Source: JBBSHE01 sp038253325 (GTDB lineage Bacteria; Actinomycetota; Actinomycetes; Propionibacteriales; Nocardioidaceae). From it: 64,000 bases of DNA. The notes below the pieces were generated by a model. That model was not told the origin of the DNA. It saw nothing but the letters and a program-made list of their open reading frames with translations, and ran no database searches. Position 1 is the first letter of the stretch. Each line of letters opens with the position of its first letter. Positions 45,715 to 57,230 of this stretch are shown here, one piece after another. The position numbers and the translations under genes are program-made. The stretch lies in the NCBI GenBank assembly GCA_038253325.1, contig JBBSHE010000005.1, forward strand, positions 34,534 to 98,533. The letters run 5' to 3'.

Positions 45715-46368
45715 GGCTCCTGGGCGACCCAGGCGTGCACGTGCTCCACATCCTCGCCGACCATTTCGGCGTCATCGCGGTCGCGGTCGTGGCAGCGACC
45801 GACGTGGGCGGTGTCGCGAGGGTCGACGTGGGCGGCGACGTTGGGGCCGACACGGGCGGTGTCGCGGGGTCTGATGCGCCCGCCGTACCGACGCTTGATG
45901 GCGTGGCTGCGCCTGGTTCATCGGTGAACGGGCTCAGCTGCTGAGCACGCTGGGCCACGTCGGCTGGAACCCGAACCTGCCAGCAGGGGTCGAGGCCAAT
46001 CGCGCGTAGCTGACCATCCGAGAGTGCCAGTGCCGGCGTCGGCACGGTGGCGGGACCGTTCTCCAGGTCGAGCGTGGTGTGTTGTGACAACAAACCGTGG
46101 TCCAATCACATCGGCTGAAGGATTGAGCCGGATTGCGATCCGTTCCTCAGCCACACGCAGAAGAACCGGTGATCCAGCTGCCTCCGCAGCCGGTGGTGCA
46201 GTTCGGCGCGGTCGAGTTCGGCGCGATCGGGATCAGCGCGGTTCGAGGGCACGCTCGATCATTCCTGCCGGGGTTTCAGAGTTGTGCTGTCCGGACGCCG
46301 TTTCTCGAAGTCTGGCTGAAGGATCGAGCGGATTTGCGCGCGCTTCTCAACCGCTGGTAGAGACACGG
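45715..46368. other. Repeat-rich 654-bp gap, no convincing gene
   Basis: No intact gene is supported between mutY and clpC. A minus-strand reading from about 46105 (DLENGPATVPTPALALSDGQ, then LDPCWQVRVPADVAQRA) looks coding but turns into a Pro/Thr-rich repeat and runs antisense into mutY. The repeat is DNA-level: near copies of CGACGTGGGCGGTGTCGCG and relatives at about 45800-45870. Bases near 46103 and 46312 share a second degenerate repeat (GGCTGAAGGAT followed by a GAGC-rich run). It may be a decayed gene with minisatellite expansion. Confidence 0.4.
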
Positions 46369-48870
<2,502 letters not shown>

Positions 48871-49019
48871 GGACTCGACGCTCCTCAAAAACTCTGCTGT
48901 TCCGCCATCGTACGCGTCACTTTGGACACCACACTTCGACAGCACCCGGTCTCTGAATGCTCAAACGACCAGGAGCCGCCCGATGTTCCGGTCCCAGCGT
49001 CGAATACGGGACGAATCTG

Positions 49020-49340
49020 TCAGTGCGCGGCGTCGTACGCCGCTCGGATCTCGGCGGACACTCGACCGCGGTCGGACACGTCGTAACCCTGAGAGCGCGC
49101 CCAGTCGCGGATGTCGGCGGGCGTGCTTCCCGCGGCCTGGCCGCGCCCGCGTCCCCGGCGTCGAGCGGTCGTACGACGTCCTGCCGAAACGTACGATGCC
49201 AGCGCCTCCCGGAGCTTGCGTGCGTTCGCCGACGTGAGATCGATCTCGTAGCTGACGCCGTCCAAGCCGAACTTCACCGTTTCGTCGGCCGGTTTACCGT
49301 CCAGGTCGTCCTCGACCATGACTTGCACTCTCTTGGCCAC
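49020..49340 (-). CDS. lsr2: Nucleoid-associated protein Lsr2
   Basis: A 106-residue H-NS-like silencer of AT-rich DNA. The N-terminal dimerisation strand is KRVQVMVEDDLDGKPADETV, FGLDGVSYEIDL follows, and the C-terminal domain STPADIRDWARSQGYDVSDRGR carries the RGR minor-groove motif. A basic linker RRTTARRRGRGRGQ joins them. GTG 49340 was chosen because AGGGAGGTGG precedes it at good spacing; the open frame extends seven codons further upstream. It would bind and silence less GC-rich insertions such as those proposed near 16-17 kb and 54 kb. Confidence 0.95.
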   Translation of the reverse strand: MAKRVQVMVEDDLDGKPADETVKFGLDGVSYEIDLTSANARKLREALASYVSAGRRTTARRRGRGRGQAAGSTPADIRDWARSQGYDVSDRGRVSAEIRAAYDAAH

Positions 49341-49491
49341 GGAGGCCACCTCCCTGAACATGTCGAAACGAGGCAGCTTTACCTCGCGAATTCACATCGC
49401 AGCGAGCATATCGGAACGGACGGCAGATGCACGGCAGGTGGCTGGTTCGAAGCGAAATACCCGCCGAAAACGCTCCATGAGCGCTGCGCCA

Positions 49492-51000
49492 TCACTCGGG
49501 CCGGACCAGCGGAAACAATATGGCTTCGCGGATACCGGTGCCCATCAACAGCATCACCAATCGGTCGATGCCTAACCCCATGCCACCCGCCGGCGGCATC
49601 CCGAACTCCATTGCGCGTAGAAACACCTCATCCAAGTCCATTGCCTCGGCCTCGCCGGCGGCAGCCCGCAGTGACTGCTGGACCAGACGCTCACGCTGGA
49701 TCACCGGGTCGTTCAGCTCCGAGTACGCCGGTGCGACCTCGACACCATTGATGACCAGGTCAAACGCCTCGACCAGCCCCGGCTCGCTGCGGTGCGGTTG
49801 CGCCAACGGCTTGGCCGACTCCGGGTAGTCCATGACAAAGGTTGGGGTGATGAGCGTGTGCTCGACCAGCTTTTCGTACATTTCCACGACGATCTCCCCC
49901 GGAGTCCAGGCTTGCTGCAGCACGACGGCGTGGTCCGACGCAAGTTTACGCAGGACATCGTCGCCTGTTTCCGAGGTGATGTCCTCGCCCACGGCCCCGC
50001 TGACGAGATCGAGTACGGTTGCCCGTCGCCACTCGCCCTCGAGATCGATTTCCGAGCCGTCTCGCGCTGGCACCACCGTCCGCCCGACCGAACGCGCTGC
50101 ATCGACGATCAATGCACGCAGCAGATCGGCCATCGTGTGGTAGTCCGCATACGCCTGATAGGCCTCCAACATGAGGAATTCAGCCGCGTGAGTTGAGTCG
50201 ATGCCCTCATTGCGAAAGGTCTTGCCGATCTCGTAGACCCGGTCGATACCGCCGATCATCGCTCGCTTCAGATCGAGCTCGAGTGCGATCCGTAGCAACA
50301 TTTCTTGGTCGAAGACGTTGAGGTGCGTGCGAAACGGACGCGCCGCAGCACCACCGTTGGTGAGCTGAAGGACGGGAGTGTCGACCTCGACGAACCCACG
50401 AACTCCCAAGGTCGAGCGAAGGGAGCCCAGCACCGTCGCCTTGGCGCGAACCATCTCGCGGGCCTCCGGCCGGAGGATGAGGTCGAGGTAGCGCAGCCGG
50501 ACCCGGGACTCGTCGCTCATGGTCTTGTGGTCCACGGGCAGCGGGCGCAGCGCCTTGGCCGCGAGCTGCCACGCGGTCACCTGGACGGACAGCTCCCCGC
50601 GACGGCTCGTCACGACCTCGCCGGTGACGCTGAGCAGGTCGCCGATGTCCACCAGCGCCTTGAAGGTGGTCAGCGACTGCTCACCGATCTCGGCCACCGA
50701 CAGCATCGCCTGTAGCTCTGTTCCGTCACCTTCTCTGAGCCGGACGAAGCAGAGCTTGCCGGTGTTGCGAAGGAAGATCACCCGACCGGTCAACGAGACG
50801 TCGAGGCCGGTACGGGTGTCCGGCTCGAGCTCTGCGTCGTCGAATGTCCTCCGGATCTCGTGCAGCGTGTGCGTACGCGGCACCTTGAGTGGGTACGGCG
50901 GTATGCCGCGTCTCAGCAGCTCGGCCCGCTTCTGGTGACGGATCCTTTGCTGCTCCGGCAGGTCGGCAGTGTCCGCATCCTCGACGGGTCGGTCGGTCAT
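49492..51000 (-). CDS. lysS: Lysyl-tRNA synthetase (class II)
   Basis: A 502-residue class II synthetase. An OB-fold anticodon domain (VSLTGRVIFLRNTGKLCFVR) is followed by motif 2 GKTFRNEGIDSTHAAEFLML and motif 3 GMGLGIDRLVMLLMGTGIRE. Length and order match actinobacterial LysS. The N-terminus is acidic and disordered. ATG 51000 is preceded by a 82-bp gap to panC. It charges tRNA-Lys; a LysX-type lysyl-phosphatidylglycerol fusion is excluded by the absence of membrane helices. Confidence 0.96.
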   Translation of the reverse strand: MTDRPVEDADTADLPEQQRIRHQKRAELLRRGIPPYPLKVPRTHTLHEIRRTFDDAELEPDTRTGLDVSLTGRVIFLRNTGKLCFVRLREGDGTELQAMLSVAEIGEQSLTTFKALVDIGDLLSVTGEVVTSRRGELSVQVTAWQLAAKALRPLPVDHKTMSDESRVRLRYLDLILRPEAREMVRAKATVLGSLRSTLGVRGFVEVDTPVLQLTNGGAAARPFRTHLNVFDQEMLLRIALELDLKRAMIGGIDRVYEIGKTFRNEGIDSTHAAEFLMLEAYQAYADYHTMADLLRALIVDAARSVGRTVVPARDGSEIDLEGEWRRATVLDLVSGAVGEDITSETGDDVLRKLASDHAVVLQQAWTPGEIVVEMYEKLVEHTLITPTFVMDYPESAKPLAQPHRSEPGLVEAFDLVINGVEVAPAYSELNDPVIQRERLVQQSLRAAAGEAEAMDLDEVFLRAMEFGMPPAGGMGLGIDRLVMLLMGTGIREAILFPLVRPE

Positions 51001-51082
51001 GGTCCACGAGCCTACGTTCCAACGGACGACATCGGGTCGGTCGGCCGAAGATGGTGGCGATCCCGCGAAGCGTGAGGTGCGG

Positions 51083-51940
51083 TCATCGGGGCACCTTCGA
51101 GCCCAACCGGATCGGGCAGTTGTCGATCAGCCGTGTCGAACCGACCCGCGCCGCGACCAGCAGCCGTGCTGGTCCGGCGACAGGCGCCTCGCCGAGCTGT
51201 TCGCCGCGAAGCTCGACGTAGTCGACATCGACGCCGGGCACGTCGCGCAGAACCGCCGCGGCGGCGGTCCGGACGGCGCCGCCGCCGACGGCTTCGGCCG
51301 TCTGGCCCGCACGCAACGCGTGAGACAGCACCAAGGCGCGCTCGCGCTCCGGCCCGGACAGGTAGCCGTTACGTGAGCTCAACGCCAGCCCGTCCGTTTC
51401 CCGTACCGTCGGAACCTTGACGATATCGACGCGCAGACAGAGGTCACTGACCATCCGCTCGACGAGGACGAGCTGCTGGTAGTCCTTCTCACCGAAAGTG
51501 GCAACGTCGGGGCGGACGATCCCGAACAGCTTCGCGACCACGGTGAGCACACCGCGAAAGTGACCAGGCCGCGCCGCGCCCTCGAGCTCGGCGCCGATCG
51601 GTCCCGGGTCGATGGTGACCTGCGGCTCACCGTCGGGATACATCTCCTCGAGGCCGGGCGCGAAGACGACGCCTGCGCCGGCCGACAGTGCTGCCGCCAC
51701 ATCGGCCTCGAGGCTTCGCGGGTACCGCATGAGGTCCTCGGCCGGCCCGAACTGAAGCGGGTTGACGAACACCGAGACCACCACCAGCTCGGCGTGCTTC
51801 GACGCGACCTCGATGTGGGTCAGATGCCCGTCGTGAAGAGACCCCATGGTCGGCACCAGTGCGACGCGGGGCCGGGTGAGGCCGGGTCGGGAGATGAGCC
51901 GATGCAGCTCCCGAGTGGTCTGAGCTACGACCGCCGTCAC
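51083..51940 (-). CDS. panC: Pantothenate synthetase PanC
   Basis: A 285-residue enzyme joining pantoate and beta-alanine with ATP. VPTMGSLHDGHLTHI is the HIGH-like loop, SVFVNPLQFGPAEDLMRYPR binds pantoate, FGEKDYQQLVLVERMVSDL and ETDGLALSSRNGYL complete the site. GTG 51940 overlaps the DUF2520 stop (GTGA), so the two are cotranslated as in mycobacteria (Rv3602c-Rv3603c). No panD follows: the next gene downstream is lysS. Confidence 0.95.
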   Translation of the reverse strand: MTAVVAQTTRELHRLISRPGLTRPRVALVPTMGSLHDGHLTHIEVASKHAELVVVSVFVNPLQFGPAEDLMRYPRSLEADVAAALSAGAGVVFAPGLEEMYPDGEPQVTIDPGPIGAELEGAARPGHFRGVLTVVAKLFGIVRPDVATFGEKDYQQLVLVERMVSDLCLRVDIVKVPTVRETDGLALSSRNGYLSGPERERALVLSHALRAGQTAEAVGGGAVRTAAAAVLRDVPGVDVDYVELRGEQLGEAPVAGPARLLVAARVGSTRLIDNCPIRLGSKVPR

Positions 51941-52839
51941 GGGCTCGAGTGTTCGCCCACGAGGTCGGCGACGACCCGGAGGATCGCGGCCGCCCGGCGT
52001 GGCTCGAGCCGACCAGCACCGACCGCACGTCCGGTCGTCGAACGGGCGAGCGCAAGGTACGCATCGAGCGACTGCGGGGCGCTGGCTGCGATGTGCTGGA
52101 CATGCTTTCGTACGGTCTCGACGTCTCCCCGGACGATCGGCCCGGTCAGGGCGACGTCGCCGTACGTGAGCGCGTTGTCGAGCGCCGCCGACAACAGGGG
52201 CCGCAAGATCTCCGCCGGGTCCGTGCCCGGCGCGGCGGCTCGGAGCATGTCCATCGACTGGTTGACCAGTGTGACGAGATGGTTGGCGCCGTGTGCGAGC
52301 GCCGCGTGGTAGAGATTGCGGTCGGTCTCGGCGATCCAGGCGATTCGACCGCGGAAATCGGCGACCAGGCCTTCGGCGACGGGTCGCTCCGCTGCGAGCG
52401 CCGTCGCTCCGAAGATGCAGCCGGCGAGCCGGGCGAGGTCGAGGTCGGTTCCGGTGAACGTCATCGCAGGATGCAATGCGATCGCCCGGGCTCCGACGTC
52501 GACCGCGGGCTTCAGCACGGCGATACCGTGACGTCCGCTGGTGTGGACGACGTACTGGCCGGCGTGGATTGCGCCGGACGCCGTCAGCATCCGGACGACG
52601 TTGTCGAGGGTGTCGTCGGGAACGGTCAGGAGGAGCAGAGCGGCCGCCCGGGCGCCCGCGGTTGGCTTTCCGACCGGAACGCCGGGTAGGAGCGTCTCGA
52701 TCCGGGTGCGCGACGCCGGCGACTCACCGGCGACCATGCACACATGGTGACCGGCGTCGACCAGCGCGGCACCGAGAACGGCACCGACGCGTCCCGCCCC
52801 GATCACGCCGACGGGCGGGCACGTCGTCGAACTGACCAT
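51937..52839 (-). CDS. Rossmann-like DUF2520 oxidoreductase-type protein
   Basis: A 300-residue protein. An N-terminal NADP-binding domain (GVIGAGRVGAVLGAALVDAG, LLLTVPDDTLDNVV, HTSGRHGIAVL) and a C-terminal all-helical 6PGDH-like domain (HPAMTFTG, YHAALAHGANHLVTL). It lies upstream of panC at the Rv3603c position. A ketopantoate-reductase-type role has been suggested for such neighbours, but the family activity is not established. ATG 52839 gives a short leader before GVIGAG. Confidence 0.84.
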   Translation of the reverse strand: MVSSTTCPPVGVIGAGRVGAVLGAALVDAGHHVCMVAGESPASRTRIETLLPGVPVGKPTAGARAAALLLLTVPDDTLDNVVRMLTASGAIHAGQYVVHTSGRHGIAVLKPAVDVGARAIALHPAMTFTGTDLDLARLAGCIFGATALAAERPVAEGLVADFRGRIAWIAETDRNLYHAALAHGANHLVTLVNQSMDMLRAAAPGTDPAEILRPLLSAALDNALTYGDVALTGPIVRGDVETVRKHVQHIAASAPQSLDAYLALARSTTGRAVGAGRLEPRRAAAILRVVADLVGEHSSP

Positions 52840-53021
52840 CTGCTGTGCCTTTCGTTCCAGTACACAGGGGTACCGGACGGCTTGCTGGCTCACATCTGCT
52901 GCACTCGCGCGCACACAGAGGGTGGCTGCCTGGCTCACCCTAGTGTGGAACGTTCCCGCGGGCAGGTGACATTCCCGTGGCCTGGATCACACACCGCCTC
53001 GCGCGCACGCCTCGACGGTGG

Positions 53022-53681
53022 TCACCCGTGGTCCGCCGTACGGTCGGCAACATCGGCGCGCAGGGGGTCAGAGCAGGACATGAAGACATGCGTGTACGGG
53101 ATCCGCAGGAGGTCGTGATGGACCGAGACGTCGACATCAGCGAACACCCGGCTGGCCAGCAACTTGTAGCCGTCCGGCGTGAGAACGCTCTGTCCACGGT
53201 CGCGGCTGACCACGAATCGCGCGGCTCGAGACATTTCGTCGGTATAAGCCGCGTCGAGCGACACGAAGCGGCCGTCGTCCGCGAGCACCGCGGATGCGAC
53301 TTCCAACAGGTGCAGTGCCTCATCCATGTCGATGTGGTGAATCAGGCTCTTCGCGATGACCACGTCGAACACGCCGAGCTCCTCGGATTCGAGGTCGTCG
53401 ACTCGGCCCACGAGGTAGCGCCCTCGATTTCCGAACCGCCGCTTCGCGGATGCGATGTACGCGGCGCTCAGATCCGTACCGGTGTAGGCAACGCCAGGCA
53501 GGTGCTCGATGAGGGCGCCCGGCCCACAACCGATGTCGAGGACCCGAAGTCCGGGCCGGGGACGCACGTACCTGTCCACCAGTTCGCGTCGCACCCGCGT
53601 CGAGCCGACGACACGTTGAAACGTCTCGTACACCAGGGGAACGGAGAGGATCCGTCGGAGTCCTTGTGTCGTCTGTGCCAT
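53022..53681 (-). CDS. SAM-dependent methyltransferase
   Basis: A 219-residue class I methyltransferase. The SAM loop is VLDIGCGPGALIEHLPG, Asp ligand strand follows in YTGTDLSAAYI, and FDVVIAKSLIHHIDMDEAL is motif III. The C-terminal half is long and could cap a lipid or small-molecule substrate. ATG 53681 has GAGGGAG eight bases upstream; an open frame six codons longer starts with TTG and was rejected. Its stop at 53022 precedes the DUF2520 gene by 182 bp on the same strand. Substrate unknown. Confidence 0.83.
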   Translation of the reverse strand: MAQTTQGLRRILSVPLVYETFQRVVGSTRVRRELVDRYVRPRPGLRVLDIGCGPGALIEHLPGVAYTGTDLSAAYIASAKRRFGNRGRYLVGRVDDLESEELGVFDVVIAKSLIHHIDMDEALHLLEVASAVLADDGRFVSLDAAYTDEMSRAARFVVSRDRGQSVLTPDGYKLLASRVFADVDVSVHHDLLRIPYTHVFMSCSDPLRADVADRTADHG

Positions 53682-53708
53682 CGAGACTCCCTCGCCCAAT
53701 CCCGCAGT

Positions 53709-54368
53709 CTAGGTCGGTTTGATTGTCGCGAACCAGGCCGGTGCGCCGAGGTCGTTGTATCTCGTCTGAACCCGGTCCGGTTCGATGGCGGCGACATTCC
53801 ATCCATCGCTGGGTTTGAATGCCGCTCTCAGCTCTTCCTGACTGATGGGGTGCGGGCCAGTATCGGGACCCTCGTCACTGAAGCACAACACATACAGGGT
53901 CCCATCGTGCTCGATCACCGACGCTAGACTCGCCACGTATCCTGGTCGCTCGTCGCCGTCGAAGGTGTGGAACAGTCCGCAGTCCAGCACCGTCTCAAAC
54001 CTGCGCCCCAAACGCTCCAGATGGAACGCGTCAGCCGCAGCGAACTCAACCTCGAGCCCACGGTCGTCGGACTTCGCTCGGGCAATCGCCAGTGCCGTCT
54101 CAGCCACGTCAACGCCCAGAACCGACAATCCCAGCGAGGCGACGTGAAGAGCGTTCTCGCCGGTCCCGCAGCCCGCATCGAGCACCGCTCCGGCGAATCC
54201 GCCTTCGGATGCCAAACGCACTATTGCTGGCTGCGGCTGGCCAATATCCCAAGGCGCAGGGCCGTCGTGGTACGACGCATCCCAGGGCAGTCCAGTCAGC
54301 CGTTCGTGACTGGTTGGGTGCCGACCACTGAACGGATCGTCAGCGAGGGTTCCTGATCGCTCCGACAA
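53709..54368 (-). CDS. Class I SAM-dependent methyltransferase
   Basis: A protein of up to 219 residues. WDASYHDGPAPWDIGQPQPA is a family-specific opening, the SAM loop is AVLDAGCGTGENALHVASLG, the acidic loop is VDVAETALAIARAK, and LDCGLFHTFDGDERPGY is motif III. The family includes thiol- and metalloid-detoxifying enzymes, but substrate is undecided. The nominal TTG start at 54368 is weak and a later one is possible. It lies in a less GC-rich stretch beside the HNH gene. Confidence 0.8.
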   Translation of the reverse strand: MSERSGTLADDPFSGRHPTSHERLTGLPWDASYHDGPAPWDIGQPQPAIVRLASEGGFAGAVLDAGCGTGENALHVASLGLSVLGVDVAETALAIARAKSDDRGLEVEFAAADAFHLERLGRRFETVLDCGLFHTFDGDERPGYVASLASVIEHDGTLYVLCFSDEGPDTGPHPISQEELRAAFKPSDGWNVAAIEPDRVQTRYNDLGAPAWFATIKPT

Positions 54369-54518
54369 CGTCGTCCCCTTCCAGCAACTGATCTCAGCAC
54401 CTCATCGTGGCACGCCAATCCACAGGTCTTGACCATTCCTTCGCTCGTGAGCAACCATGCACCCGGGCGAGAATTCCTTTCCACCATTGGGTTTCGGGGT
54501 ATTTGGTGGGCGATCCGG

Positions 54519-54524
54519 TATACT
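54519..54524 (+). promoter_or_regulatory. Near-consensus -10 box at the HNH gene
   Basis: TATACT ends seven bases before the ATG at 54532, so transcription would begin at about 54531-54532 and give a leaderless mRNA. No good -35 box is at standard distance. Unusually AT-rich for this chromosome. Confidence 0.55.
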
Positions 54525-54531
54525 AGAACAC

Positions 54532-56013
54532 ATGATCGAGACAGTGCCGTTGACCTGGCGACCTGAGTACGCGACCTCACCGGTCGCCGTGCCGATGTCG
54601 CGGTCACTGGCGGCCCGCGGCTGGGTCGACGAAGCATCGCAAGCCCTCGATGCGCACCCGCGGGCCCTCGGATCCGACCAGCTGCTCGACCTCGCAGCCG
54701 ATCTGGCTCGCGCCTCCGCACGGCTGGACGCCAAGAAGTGCGAGACCGCCGCCGTGTTCGCTCTTCGGCACCGCGACGTCAACGGATTCGGGATCGGTGA
54801 GGGTCTCGACGGCCTCCGCCCGTACGGTGGCGACGGCACTCCCTGGGCGTCGCAGTTCTGCGTCTACGAGCTCGCCGTGGAGCTGCACTGCTCGGAGACC
54901 GCCGCGACCGACCTGATCAGCGTCGGACTCGACCTTGGCTACCGGCTCGAGTGCACCCGCAGCGACTTCGGCGCCGGCCGGATCGACTACCCGCGAGCCC
55001 GAGTGATCTCGGAGGAGACCCGCGAGCTGACCGAACGCCAGGCAGCCGCAGTCGACCCGGCTCTGGCCGAAGCGGCCCTCACCCGGACACCCGGGAAGCT
55101 CCGCTCGTACGCCCGCCGGCGGATCGCGAGGCTCTACCCAGACACCGACAAACAACAGGCCGCCGACGCGTTCCGAAAACGCTACCTCAGCGTGTTCTCG
55201 GCCGGGCACGGGATGGGCGTGCTGTGGCTGACCGCGCCACTCGACGTCCTCGCCCTGATCGACGAACGGCTGACCGAACACGCCCGCGCCCACCGCGACG
55301 GCGCGGCCAACAGCGACAGTCGCAGCAACCGTGAGGCCGACACGGAAAATCCAAGCGAGAGGGCGGCCGACAACGACCGTCGCGGCCTCGACGCCCGCCG
55401 CTGCGACCTCGCCGTGAACGCCCTCCTCGGCTACCTCAGCCCGGCCAACGCCACCATGAGACCCGCGAGCACGTCGGCCGACCAGCCGGCCGCCTGCGAC
55501 GTCGCCGGCATCGCGACGACGACGCTTCGGGTGACCATGACCGCCGACGCGCTGCTCGGCGTCACCGACGAACCAGCCGAACTCGACGGGTACGGACCGA
55601 TCACCGCCGAACAGGCCCGCCTGCTCGCGCTCCAATCAGCGACCACCACGATCCGGCGGCTGTTCACCGACCCCGTCAACAACGCCGTCATGGTCTACGA
55701 CGCCAACCGCTACACCTTCACCCGCACCCAACAAGCCGCGATCCGCGTCCTCCACCCACGCTGCGTGTTTCCCGGCTGCCGGACCCGATCCGAACGCTGC
55801 GACACCGACCACCGCGAGCCCTACCGGCGAACCGAGACCGGCCCCGACCCACCCAGACAAACCACCGTTGACAACGGACAACCCTTGTGCCGACGCCACC
55901 ACCGACTCAAGACATTCGGCCAATGGAAAGTCGTCTGCAACGACACCCACACCTACACCTGGACCAGCCCAACCGGCCACACCCACATCGTCGAAGACAA
56001 CCACGACCCCTAA
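54532..56013 (+). CDS. DUF222/HNH endonuclease-domain protein (13E12-type)
   Basis: A 493-residue protein of the actinobacterial DUF222-HNH family, called 13E12 repeat proteins in mycobacteria. The DUF222 part spans about 35-330 (DLAADLARASARLDAKKCET, then RIDYPRARVI and KLRSYARRRI) and the C-terminal HNH nuclease is CVFPGCRTRSERCDTDHREP with LCRRHHRLKTFGQWKVVC. The CxxxC and HxxH zinc residues look intact. A region at about 260-300 is Asn/Asp/Arg-rich. No transposase or inverted ends are seen, yet a deleted copy of its 3' end lies at 17.5 kb. The cellular role of the family is unknown. Confidence 0.88.
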   Translation: MIETVPLTWRPEYATSPVAVPMSRSLAARGWVDEASQALDAHPRALGSDQLLDLAADLARASARLDAKKCETAAVFALRHRDVNGFGIGEGLDGLRPYGGDGTPWASQFCVYELAVELHCSETAATDLISVGLDLGYRLECTRSDFGAGRIDYPRARVISEETRELTERQAAAVDPALAEAALTRTPGKLRSYARRRIARLYPDTDKQQAADAFRKRYLSVFSAGHGMGVLWLTAPLDVLALIDERLTEHARAHRDGAANSDSRSNREADTENPSERAADNDRRGLDARRCDLAVNALLGYLSPANATMRPASTSADQPAACDVAGIATTTLRVTMTADALLGVTDEPAELDGYGPITAEQARLLALQSATTTIRRLFTDPVNNAVMVYDANRYTFTRTQQAAIRVLHPRCVFPGCRTRSERCDTDHREPYRRTETGPDPPRQTTVDNGQPLCRRHHRLKTFGQWKVVCNDTHTYTWTSPTGHTHIVEDNHDP

Positions 56014-56195
56014 CCGATCCGACGCGCCCTCAAGTGCCGCGCCAACCAACGTTGTCCGTCGTGAGCGGCGATGTCGATGAGTTGCAAAGGCGCCGGCGGA
56101 GGCTCATCGCGGTGTCATCAGCAACGACGGCCGACACCGCAGATCGCCGCTCCGTCGTCGCGCAACGGGGCGGAAATGTTGGTGTACTCGACACT

Positions 56196-57230
56196 ATGTT
56201 GTGCTCCATCGGAGGTCCCTGGGTCCCTTGGCGGCAGGCGTGGGAAGCCGCGCTGTACGGTCCCAGCGGTTTCTACCGGCGCAACCGGCCAGCCGATCAC
56301 TTCACCACCTCGGCGCACGTCGGCACCGGACTTGCCACCGCGATCCGGACGCTGGCCCGCCGGCTCGGCGTCGACCACGTCGTCGACGTCGGTTCGGGTT
56401 CCGGCGAGCTGCTCGGCACGTTGCGTGCACTGGACCCCGACCTCGTGCTCACCGCCGTCGAGCTGCGCGAGCGCTCTGCGGTCGTGCCTCCCGACCTGGC
56501 CTGGGTCCAGGCGCTGCCCGACGCGCTCGACGCGCTCGTCGTCGCGAACGAATACCTCGACAACATCGCGTGTCCCGTGGTTCAGCTCGACGAGCACGGG
56601 ACGGTCCGCATGGTCGAGGTCAACCCGGCCGGTGTCGAGCGACTCGGAGCGCCGGCCGACCAGGACTCCGTCGACTGGCTGGCGCGCTGGTGGCCGCTGA
56701 CGGACACCGGTGATCGTGCCGAGGTGGGCCTGAGCCGCGACCAGGCGTGGGCCGACGTCGTCATCCGGTTGGGCCACGGCGCCGCGGTCGCCATCGACTA
56801 CGGCCATCAGCTCGCCCACCGTCCGGTCGGAGGAACGCTCACGTCCTACCGCAATGGACGCCAGACGGCGCCCACCCCCGACGGCCGTCATGACCTCACC
56901 GCGCACGTGGCGGTGGACTCCGTTGCCGCGAACGTCGATGCCGCCGTGCGCACGCAGCGCGAGATGCTCAAGGACCTCGGGTTGAGCGGCGTCCGGCCAC
57001 CCCGACAGTTGGCGACCTCGGACCCCGCGGCGTACGTCCGGGAACTGTCTGCTGCGTCCCAGGTTGCGGACCTCACCGCCAGCCCCGGACTCGGCGACTT
57101 CTTCTGGATACTGTCCACAAGCCATCCGGTCGACCGACATGAGCCCAGCGCTCAGGGCGCCCTGCTCAGACCGTGTCGCCCAACAGCACCGACTCGTGGT
57201 CTGCCAGCCGGTAGAGCTCCTTGGGAATGA
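56196..57230 (+). CDS. MidA-family SAM-dependent methyltransferase
   Basis: A 344-residue protein of the MidA/NDUFAF7 (DUF185) family. The SAM loop is VVDVGSGSGELLGTLRALDP, followed by LTAVELRERSA, a VANEYLDNIA segment, and VAIDYGHQLAHRPVGGTLTS with the GGTLxxY pattern. Mitochondrial NDUFAF7 methylates an arginine of complex I; the bacterial target is unknown. ATG 56196 is the first start before the conserved SGFYRRNRPADHF. The C-terminal 22 residues overlap the 3' end of the GT2 gene on the other strand. Confidence 0.83.
   Translation: MLCSIGGPWVPWRQAWEAALYGPSGFYRRNRPADHFTTSAHVGTGLATAIRTLARRLGVDHVVDVGSGSGELLGTLRALDPDLVLTAVELRERSAVVPPDLAWVQALPDALDALVVANEYLDNIACPVVQLDEHGTVRMVEVNPAGVERLGAPADQDSVDWLARWWPLTDTGDRAEVGLSRDQAWADVVIRLGHGAAVAIDYGHQLAHRPVGGTLTSYRNGRQTAPTPDGRHDLTAHVAVDSVAANVDAAVRTQREMLKDLGLSGVRPPRQLATSDPAAYVRELSAASQVADLTASPGLGDFFWILSTSHPVDRHEPSAQGALLRPCRPTAPTRGLPAGRAPWE

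Noticed and set aside
49362..49491. Possible tRNA gene between lysS and lsr2
   Set aside because: A GGTTCGA-like triplet arm sequence occurs near 49442, but no acceptor stem, D-arm or anticodon stem can be paired around it.
55887..56195. Upstream extension of the MidA-type gene into the HNH gene
   Set aside because: Homology begins after 56196, and the extension reads the HNH gene 3' end in another frame.
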